This document shows, piece after piece, positions 57,883 to 64,000 of a stretch of DNA of 64,000 nt. The DNA comes from Gammaproteobacteria bacterium. GTDB taxonomy: Bacteria > Pseudomonadota > Gammaproteobacteria > Enterobacterales > Alteromonadaceae. The DNA lies in NCBI GenBank assembly GCA_017302255.1, contig JAFLDV010000004.1, positions 62,001-126,000 on the forward strand, written 5' to 3'. Every line of letters starts with the position of its first letter. The stretch's first letter is position 1. The position numbers were made by a program, and so were the translations under genes. The notes under the pieces are model-generated. The model saw only the letters and a program-made list of their open reading frames with translations. It was not told the DNA's origin and did not search any database.

Positions 57883-58969
57883 AGAACTTTGGCAGTTATC
57901 TCGTGATCGCATTACTTTCGCCATGATCGTTATGATCCCATTGGTACAGTTGGTGCTGTTTGGATATGCGATTAACACTGATGTGCGGCACGTGCCAGCT
58001 GCCATCGTCGATCAAAGTGGTAGCTCTGCGGCTCGGCTATTAGCAGCTGATCTACAGGCTTCGCAGACGGTTCGATTTGTCGAACAAGAGTTTCATGACG
58101 TTGCAACTGCTACAAAAGCGATGACCGCAGGCGAGATAAATGCAATTCTCGTGATCCCTGTCGATTTTGAACGGCGATTGGATGATAGATTGCGAGGGAT
58201 CGGGCGGCCACTTGCACAATGGATTACCGATGGTTCGGACCCCATGCTTGGCAATGCGATTAACTCGCTCAAACAAATGCCACTGACACTCCGCTCGCCG
58301 AGTCATAAAGATTCATCATTGCCTGCAAGTGCCGTTTTTGAAGTGGTTAATTACTACAACCCCGAACGGCGCAGTGCCGTCAACATAGTCCCAGGTTTGA
58401 TTGCAGTGATTTTAACGATGACGATGATTTTGTTTACATCGGCGGCCATTGTACGGGAGCGCGAGCAGGGGAATATGGAGTTTCTGATTAATACGCCGAT
58501 TCGGCCGTTGGAGTTGATGATAGGTAAAATTCTACCCTATATCGCTATCGGCATTATCCAAGTCAGCATATTACTCGGGCTTGGGCATGCATTATTTGCA
58601 GTTCCCTTACCCGAGCAATGGTTGTCTTTTTGGTTGGTCACCTTGCTATTTATTTTGGCGAGTTTGACCCTAGGTTTGTTGATTTCCACTAAGGCGCAGA
58701 CTCAACTACAGGCAATGCAATTAACAGTGTTTATTCTGCTGCCGTCGATACTTCTGTCCGGTTTTATGTTCCCCTATGTGGCTATGCCCCTGCCTGCGCA
58801 ACACATCGCGGAATTATTGCCAGCAACGCACTACGTGCGCTTGGTGCGGGCTGTTGTATTACGTGATGCCAATTGGAGTGAACTTCTTGGCGATATCAGC
58901 GTGTTAGTGGGATTTATCGTTGTGGGTATGACGCTAGCAACAATGCAGTTTCGTAAACGTTTGGATTAG
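57845..58969 (+). CDS. ABC-2 type permease (YbhS/YbhR-like)
   Basis: The 374-residue permease has an N-terminal transmembrane helix and a large periplasmic domain (about 45-170). Five more helices follow, with INIVPGLIAVILTMTM-like and REREQGNMEFLINTPIRPLELMIGK strings. Its C-terminus reads LSGFMFPYVAMPLPAQHIAELLPATHYVRLVRAVVL. E. coli has two such permeases (YbhS and YbhR); only one is present, so a homodimer is likely. GGAG lies six bases before ATG 57845. The operon ends here. The substrate may be a toxic compound, as for related exporters. Confidence 0.9.
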   Translation: MLDLGRIYAIFRKELWQLSRDRITFAMIVMIPLVQLVLFGYAINTDVRHVPAAIVDQSGSSAARLLAADLQASQTVRFVEQEFHDVATATKAMTAGEINAILVIPVDFERRLDDRLRGIGRPLAQWITDGSDPMLGNAINSLKQMPLTLRSPSHKDSSLPASAVFEVVNYYNPERRSAVNIVPGLIAVILTMTMILFTSAAIVREREQGNMEFLINTPIRPLELMIGKILPYIAIGIIQVSILLGLGHALFAVPLPEQWLSFWLVTLLFILASLTLGLLISTKAQTQLQAMQLTVFILLPSILLSGFMFPYVAMPLPAQHIAELLPATHYVRLVRAVVLRDANWSELLGDISVLVGFIVVGMTLATMQFRKRLD

Positions 58970-59257
58970 GCGCTTTCCGTTCTTTTTTGCAAAATAGCTA
59001 AATATTTTCTAAAACAAACACAGGAACCTACCGGAGTAGCGGATTGCACAGATTCTGTTTCCGCAAGCTGTTGCTAAATAAGTTGAATAGGAATAAGCTG
59101 CGTGCCCCTTTTTGCTTTTGCTGGCAAAAATGCACAATAGGACAAAGCAAGATTGCAGTATCTTGCTCTTGAACTCGCAGGCGCGATGCAGTAGCGCTAT
59201 GGTTAGATTATGTGGGTCAACGATTGTTGTCATTGTCGGTAAATTGAGGTACGTCTA

Positions 59258-60466
59258 ATGAAAAAAGCAGTCATTCTGGTTTTAGATAGTTTTGGTATCG
59301 GCAGTGCCCCTGATGCCGACAAATTTGGTGACGCTGGCGCAAATACCTTCGCGAGCATTGCGCGTGCGTTTGCCAACGCCAAAGGTCGGCAGTTACATTT
59401 GCCAAATTTGGCGGCGCTCGGTTTAGTGAAAGCCGGCTTTGCTGCATCTTCGGAAATTGCCGCGGTCGCAGATACTCAGCCTGCTCGTGGCGCTTATGGT
59501 TATGCTGCTGAGCTTTCTAGTGGCAAAGACACGCCGAGTGGTCATTGGGAAATTGCCGGTGTGCCAGTATTGTTCGATTGGGGTTACTTCCACGCAAAAA
59601 CCAATAGTTTTCCAGAAGAGTTGTTAACTCAATTATGTCAGCGTACTGGTGTTCCGGGGATCCTCGGCAACTGTCATGCTTCTGGCACTGATATTTTGGT
59701 GAAGTTGGGCGATGAACATGTCAAATCTGGCATGCCGATTTGCTACACGTCCGCCGACAGCGTATTTCAAGTCGCGGCGCATGAAGAGCACTTTGGCTTA
59801 GAAAAGCTTTATGCTTTTTGTGAAGTCGCTCGCGAATTATTAGATGATTACAATATCGGTCGAGTAATTGCTCGGCCCTTCACTGGCGATACTGCCAATA
59901 ACTATGCTCGTACCGGCAATCGTCGTGATTATTCGGTATTACCACCGGCGCCAACATTGCTGGATAAATTGACTGAGAACAATGGTTCTGTGGTCAGTAT
60001 TGGTAAAATTGCTGACATATACGCACACCAAGGTATCAGCAAAGCGGTAAAAGCCAACGGCTTGGCTGCATTGGTTGATAAAACTATTGCTGAATATCAG
60101 GCTGCCGGCGACAACACGTTGATTTTCACCAACTTAGTTGATTTTGACCAAAACTACGGTCATCGTCGTGACCCAATTGGTTATGGCGAAGCATTAGAAT
60201 ATTTTGACACTCGTTTGCCGGAATTAACCGCAATGCTGGCTGATGGATCTGTATTACTGATGACTGCAGATCATGGCTGTGATCCGACTTGGATTGGCAC
60301 CGAGCATACTCGAGAGTATGTGCCGGTATTATTTTGTGGCCCGCAAGTGAAGCCGGTCGATTTAGGTGAGCGAGCAACTTTTGCTGACATGGGGCAAACG
60401 CTTGCAGATTATTTTGGGTTAGATGCGCTGGCTTACGGTGAATCTTTTCTGGCGCAAACGCGATAA
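59258..60466 (+). CDS. deoB: Phosphopentomutase
   Basis: DeoB interconverts ribose or deoxyribose 1- and 5-phosphates in nucleoside catabolism. The 402-residue protein has [25 protein letters not shown] and the catalytic threonine region [12 protein letters not shown]. It also has [16 protein letters not shown] and [20 protein letters not shown], which supply the metal ligands. GAGGT precedes the ATG. It is followed 55 bases later by deoD. The deoC and deoA genes found with it in E. coli are not in the window. Confidence 0.97.
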   Translation: MKKAVILVLDSFGIGSAPDADKFGDAGANTFASIARAFANAKGRQLHLPNLAALGLVKAGFAASSEIAAVADTQPARGAYGYAAELSSGKDTPSGHWEIAGVPVLFDWGYFHAKTNSFPEELLTQLCQRTGVPGILGNCHASGTDILVKLGDEHVKSGMPICYTSADSVFQVAAHEEHFGLEKLYAFCEVARELLDDYNIGRVIARPFTGDTANNYARTGNRRDYSVLPPAPTLLDKLTENNGSVVSIGKIADIYAHQGISKAVKANGLAALVDKTIAEYQAAGDNTLIFTNLVDFDQNYGHRRDPIGYGEALEYFDTRLPELTAMLADGSVLLMTADHGCDPTWIGTEHTREYVPVLFCGPQVKPVDLGERATFADMGQTLADYFGLDALAYGESFLAQTR

Positions 60467-60521
60467 CAATTCGGTTAAGTCGCGACAGCACAATTAAATT
60501 AGATAGGATATTGAGAGAAAT

Positions 60522-61223
60522 ATGACAACACCACACATTAACGCCGAAGTTGGTCAATTTGCAGAAACTGTGTTGATGCCAGGCGATCCGCTGCGGGCAA
60601 AACATATTGCCGATACGTTTTTGACTGATGTCGTGCAGGTGAATACTGTGCGTAACATGTTCGGTTTTACTGGCAAATACAAAGGCAAAACCGTCAGCGT
60701 GATGGGTTCTGGCATGGGCGTGCCATCAATTTCAATTTACGCGACTGAGTTAGTGAAGTTTTATGGTGTCAAAAACATCATCCGTATCGGTTCTTGTGGC
60801 GGTTTACCATTGTCTGTGAAATTACGTGAAGTAGTTATTGCGATGGGCGCAAGCACAGACTCAGCGGTCAATCGTAACCGCCTGCAAGGTATGGATTTTG
60901 CTGCGATCGCTAGCTTTGATTTGTTAGAGCGCGCAGTGCAAGCAGCTCGTGCAAAACAAATTGGCGTGAAAGTCGGTAATGTCTTCACTTCAGATTTGTT
61001 CTACAACCCGAACGAAACGCTGTTTGATACTCTGGAAAAATATGGAGTGCTTGGCGTTGAAATGGAAGCTGCTGGTTTATATGGCGTTGCAGCTGAGTTT
61101 GGCATCAATGCCTTAGCCATCATGACTGTCTCTGATCATATCCGTACTGGTGAATCGTTAAGTGCTGCTGAGCGGCAAACTAGCTTTAACGAAATGGTCG
61201 AAATTGCGTTGGAACTCGCATAA
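60522..61223 (+). CDS. deoD: Purine-nucleoside phosphorylase
   Basis: DeoD splits purine (deoxy)nucleosides with phosphate. The 233-residue hexameric-type enzyme has [63 protein letters not shown] and MTVSDHI. AGAGAAA lies before the ATG. It shares an operon with deoB, and a strong terminator follows. Confidence 0.97.
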   Translation: MTTPHINAEVGQFAETVLMPGDPLRAKHIADTFLTDVVQVNTVRNMFGFTGKYKGKTVSVMGSGMGVPSISIYATELVKFYGVKNIIRIGSCGGLPLSVKLREVVIAMGASTDSAVNRNRLQGMDFAAIASFDLLERAVQAARAKQIGVKVGNVFTSDLFYNPNETLFDTLEKYGVLGVEMEAAGLYGVAAEFGINALAIMTVSDHIRTGESLSAAERQTSFNEMVEIALELA

Positions 61224-61271
61224 TTTCTCCAGATCACCAAGCGTGCTTAGGTGTTTCATGCAAGCTTAAAC

Positions 61272-61304
61272 AAAAAGCCAGTGACGATTCACTGGCTTTT
61301 TTTT
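61272..61304 (+). terminator. Terminator after deoD
   Basis: AAAAAGCCAGTGA pairs with TCACTGGCTTTTT around CGAT and is followed by further T residues. Confidence 0.9.
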
Positions 61305-61331
61305 GCAATTAGAGGTTGTTCCGGCTCATAT

Positions 61332-62501
61332 TTAATCGTTTAGTTTGAGTTTTACCCAGACCAATCTATGGTCAGAACTCGCTTCGCGGCTTGCGACCAA
61401 ATGATGGTTGGGCTCTGACGGTGTAGGCCAAAAGACACCAGAATCGATAACCTGTAACCCTTGCTTTGCTGGCAGCACATAGTCGGCTCGCATTTTCCAA
61501 AAAGCAGTATGATGCTTGGCGTTTGGATTACTTGGCATATTTAAAGCGCCGCCTTTACTGGTCGGTACTTTTTCTTGTTGAATTTTTGGATGATTCACTA
61601 AAGCGGTAATTGCTTCTTTGTGTGAGTCGCCTTCATCGGGTGATGAATTTAAATCACCTAAAATCACGAATGGCGCTGAGCTTTGATAGCCCCCAGTTTT
61701 ACCATGGTCATCATAGTGGTAATTCTCTTTTGAATTGAGGTAATCAACCCAAAATCTTACTTCGTCATGATTACGATGGCCGTTTCTATTTTCTGGGCCA
61801 TCAAACACCGGTGGTGTTGGATGACTTACCAATAAGTGCAGTGGTTTACCATTGACTGAGACCGGAATGTCCCAGTGGGATTTGCTAGATAAAGGCATTT
61901 TTGCCATGACTTTTTCATCAAACCAAGCACTGCCATCAGGGAGGGTAGGTTTACGATGTCCAGGCATGTCACGCCATTTGAAATGTTGGAAAGTCCGAGT
62001 GTTCACCTTATCCAAGGGATACTTGGAAAGGATCATCATGCCGTACTGGCCAGGATAATGACCAAACCCCCATGCGTCTTCTGCGCCATGATTGGCTTTT
62101 CCGTTTCGATCTAAATCAAACCCACTTGGCACACCAGTATTTACAGTTTGATAGAAATAATAAGGATAATTGATCGGCTTGCCGCCATTTTGTGATACCG
62201 ACAAGTAGTTTTCAATAAACAATTCAATGCCTTGTTTGGGGTCGTCAATATAATCAAATTCATTGAGTAGCAAAATATCTGGCTGAACTTGTTGAATAAT
62301 TGCGGCAATGTTTTTTATTTGCGGATGATTACCTTTTGCCAATAAATCGGCCAAAACATGAGGCCCGAGTTTAGTTCCTGCAGGCACATAGTTTTCCGAT
62401 TCCATACTGACATTAAAAGTGGCAATTGTGAGCTCATTTGCCTGCAATGTTGAACCTCCGAAAGTACAAAAAAACAGCAGTAATGAGTTAAATATTTTCA
62501 T
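61332..62501 (-). CDS. Secreted endonuclease/exonuclease/phosphatase (EEP) family hydrolase
   Basis: The 389-residue protein has a signal peptide (residues 1-21, ending STLQA) and an EEP fold. ATFNVSME and LLNEFDYID carry the metal-binding Asn and Glu. VILGDLNSSPDEG gives the Asp/Asn pair, and ASSDHRLVWVKL the final Asp-His. LVSHPTPPVFDGPEN is typical of the periplasmic or secreted phosphodiesterase branch. It could cut DNA, RNA or phosphodiesters; which one cannot be told. It is divergent from the TonB-dependent receptor. Confidence 0.85.
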   Translation of the reverse strand: MKIFNSLLLFFCTFGGSTLQANELTIATFNVSMESENYVPAGTKLGPHVLADLLAKGNHPQIKNIAAIIQQVQPDILLLNEFDYIDDPKQGIELFIENYLSVSQNGGKPINYPYYFYQTVNTGVPSGFDLDRNGKANHGAEDAWGFGHYPGQYGMMILSKYPLDKVNTRTFQHFKWRDMPGHRKPTLPDGSAWFDEKVMAKMPLSSKSHWDIPVSVNGKPLHLLVSHPTPPVFDGPENRNGHRNHDEVRFWVDYLNSKENYHYDDHGKTGGYQSSAPFVILGDLNSSPDEGDSHKEAITALVNHPKIQQEKVPTSKGGALNMPSNPNAKHHTAFWKMRADYVLPAKQGLQVIDSGVFWPTPSEPNHHLVASREASSDHRLVWVKLKLND

Positions 62502-62848
62502 TCGACACTCGGATATTGATGGTTGTTAAATTAGCTCGAGCAAATTTTAACAAATATTAGGTATGTAGGTGGCTAGATTGCTGCAATTCGTCGCAGATTG
62601 CCTTGATTTTTAGTCACAAAGCTTCGCAAAACTGCTTATTTTTTGCGTGTTATGTTACACTGACATGACAGACCAGCGTAGACCACACGAACTCGAAGAA
62701 GTTCAGTGAGTTTAGCAATAATACTCAGGTTTATGTGGCATGTAAGAAATGTGTAATATTAATCAGTTATGATTATCTCCCAAATTTGAAACACAATTTG
62801 GTTTTACTAAGGTTCGACAAACCTACAACTACCAGGTGAAAATAAGAT
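62502..62848. other. Intergenic region between the EEP gene and the TonB receptor
   Basis: This 347-base divergent intergenic region is A/T-rich and holds no gene. It should carry both promoters and the leader of the receptor gene. Two short inverted repeats are visible (AAATTTG...CAATTT near 62785 and AGGTTC...AACCT near 62812), but none looks like a known element. Confidence 0.5.
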
Positions 62849-64000
62849 ATGAAAATGAGACATATTGCTATGGCAGTTGCTGTAGCGCTGAGTTCAAGTT
62901 ATGCCATGGCTGAGACTTCGTCAGCTATCCGCGGTCGTATTTCGAACCCAGAAGGTGCAGCCGCAGCAGGCACTAAGGTCATTATTCTGCACGTACCATC
63001 AGGCACTAGCCGTACTGTCGTTACAAACGAGACCGGTAACTTTGTCGCTTCTGGCTTACGCGTTGGTGGTCCATATAAAGTTATCGTTGATTCTGAAACT
63101 TACTCAGACGAAACCGTCAACGACGTTTTTTTACAGCTTGGCGATACTTATCAGCTGAACAAACAACTACAACCAGTAGAAACTGTTGAACGTATTGCAG
63201 TAACAGGTTCAGTCATAGCAAGCTCTAACGTTGGTGCTTCATCTTCTTTCAACCAAGAAATGATTGAAAACTCTCCAGCGTTTAACCGCGATATCAAAGA
63301 TATCGTGCGTAACAACCCATTAGCGGTCGTTAGCGAAGATAACCAACTAAGTATTGGCGGCGCTAACAGCAAATTTAACAGCTTCACTGTTGACGGTATC
63401 GGTCAAAACGACGACTTTGGTTTGAACTCAAGTGGTTACCCATCTCAACGTTCACCTATTTCTCTTGACGCCATTGAGCAGATTAGTGTTGATGTTAGTC
63501 CGTTTACTGCAAAGGTTGGCGGTTTCTCTGGAGGTATTGTCAACGCTGTTACCAAATCTGGTGGCAACGATACTAAAGGTTCATTCTTTTATGAATTTAC
63601 TGACGAAAACCTGGCAGGGGATGCGCAAGCAACTAAATTAGGTCTAACCACTAAGTATTCAATTAGTGAGCAAAGAACTTTTGGTGCAACTATCGGTGGC
63701 GCTGTTGTTGAAGATAAACTGTTCTATTTCGTTTCTGTAGAAAGTTTCAAACAGACGACACCGGTGCCATTTGGTGTAGGTACTGGCACAAACCCATCTA
63801 GAATTCCAAAAGCTGATGTTGATGCAGTACTCAAAACATTACAAGATGTTTACGGTATTACTGATTCATTAGGTACTGATCCAGTTGATACTGACGATAA
63901 ATTGTTATTAAAAGTGGACTGGAACATTAATCAGCAGCATCGCGCAGATTTTACCTTCCAGTATCAAGATAACATTGAAGAACGTAACTATACAGATTCT
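62849..64000 (+). CDS. TonB-dependent receptor with carboxypeptidase-regulatory N-terminal domain (3' end outside window)
   Basis: The frame is open from ATG 62849 to the end of the window (384 codons), so the gene continues to the right. A signal peptide (residues 1-21, ending YAMA) is followed by a CarboxypepD_reg-like domain of about 80 residues (AIRGRISNPEGAAAAG, TNETGNFVASGLRVGGPY). Then comes VERIAVTGS, typical of plug domains in Alteromonadales receptors, and the plug (IKDIVRNNPLAVVSED, FTVDGIGQNDDF, GGIVNAVTKSGGN). AGGTGA lies ten bases before the ATG. Oar-like receptors of this kind import unknown large substrates. Confidence 0.9.
   Translation, partial: MKMRHIAMAVAVALSSSYAMAETSSAIRGRISNPEGAAAAGTKVIILHVPSGTSRTVVTNETGNFVASGLRVGGPYKVIVDSETYSDETVNDVFLQLGDTYQLNKQLQPVETVERIAVTGSVIASSNVGASSSFNQEMIENSPAFNRDIKDIVRNNPLAVVSEDNQLSIGGANSKFNSFTVDGIGQNDDFGLNSSGYPSQRSPISLDAIEQISVDVSPFTAKVGGFSGGIVNAVTKSGGNDTKGSFFYEFTDENLAGDAQATKLGLTTKYSISEQRTFGATIGGAVVEDKLFYFVSVESFKQTTPVPFGVGTGTNPSRIPKADVDAVLKTLQDVYGITDSLGTDPVDTDDKLLLKVDWNINQQHRADFTFQYQDNIEERNYTDS

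Overview
The window looks like an ordinary stretch of chromosome from a free-living gammaproteobacterium. The order rlmB-rpsF-priB-rpsR-rplI-dnaB-alr, the divergent lolB-ispE-prs / hemA-prfA-prmC block with sirB2 and kdsA, the mpl/fbp pair, and UbiX- and UbiF-type quinone genes all point there. An aspartate decarboxylase of the PanP type, several c-di-GMP and chemotaxis proteins, a TIGR04219-type outer-membrane protein and a carboxypeptidase-regulatory TonB-dependent receptor suggest an aquatic Alteromonadales-like genus (Rheinheimera/Alishewanella relatives would fit). This placement is inferred from gene content, not from a database search. I see no insertion sequence, prophage, plasmid or CRISPR array, and base composition looks even throughout.

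Layout. 1-6700: end of RNase R, rlmB, the S6-PriB-S18-L9 operon with a hairpin leader, dnaB and alanine racemase. 6700-9000: CheX-type phosphatase, Zur, DusA. 9100-12350: a small secreted-protein/small membrane-protein operon, PspC, then PCuAC copper chaperone, DUF2333 protein and an outer-membrane barrel. 12480-19760: signalling block with a degenerate hybrid kinase, a TIGR03899-like protein, a REC-DUF3369-GGDEF-EAL protein and a chemoreceptor. 20200-25700: pyrophosphatase and fructose-bisphosphatase, then mpl, ubiX and an ABC-2 exporter. 25880-33300: panP, an AEC transporter, GIY-YIG protein, rhlE, GNAT acetyltransferase, parvulin and a DUF885 protein. 33400-39350: agmatine-to-putrescine genes, ubiF, a Met-Leu-Gln-Gln tRNA cluster and a POT peptide transporter. 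39400-51100: ychF-pth-rplY, then prs-ispE-lolB facing hemA-prfA-prmC, an HD-GYP protein, sirB2 and kdsA. 51190-54500: BarA-like hybrid kinase and a Phe-Thr-Phe tRNA operon. 54600-64000: GNAT protein, a TetR/HlyD/ABC operon like E. coli ybhGFSR, deoBD, a secreted EEP-family hydrolase and the first 384 codons of a TonB-dependent receptor.

The most unusual items are these. (1) hemA has no ATG/GTG/TTG from which the conserved N-terminus can be read. A consensus Shine-Dalgarno precedes an in-frame ATT, and a tiny in-frame ATG frame stops inside that Shine-Dalgarno. (2) There are two REC-DUF3369 proteins with different c-di-GMP outputs, one of them inserted in the conserved hemA-kdsA cluster where sirB1 would be expected. 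(3) One hybrid kinase has lost its phospho-accepting histidine module and ATP-binding motifs but kept an intact receiver. (4) A 42-residue membrane protein is encoded behind a small secreted protein, and its stop codon lies in the loop of the terminator hairpin. (5) DnaB carries a short tandem pentapeptide repeat in its N-terminal tail. I did not find a clear multi-gene system of unknown type; the 9.1-9.5 kb operon is the best candidate for something undescribed.
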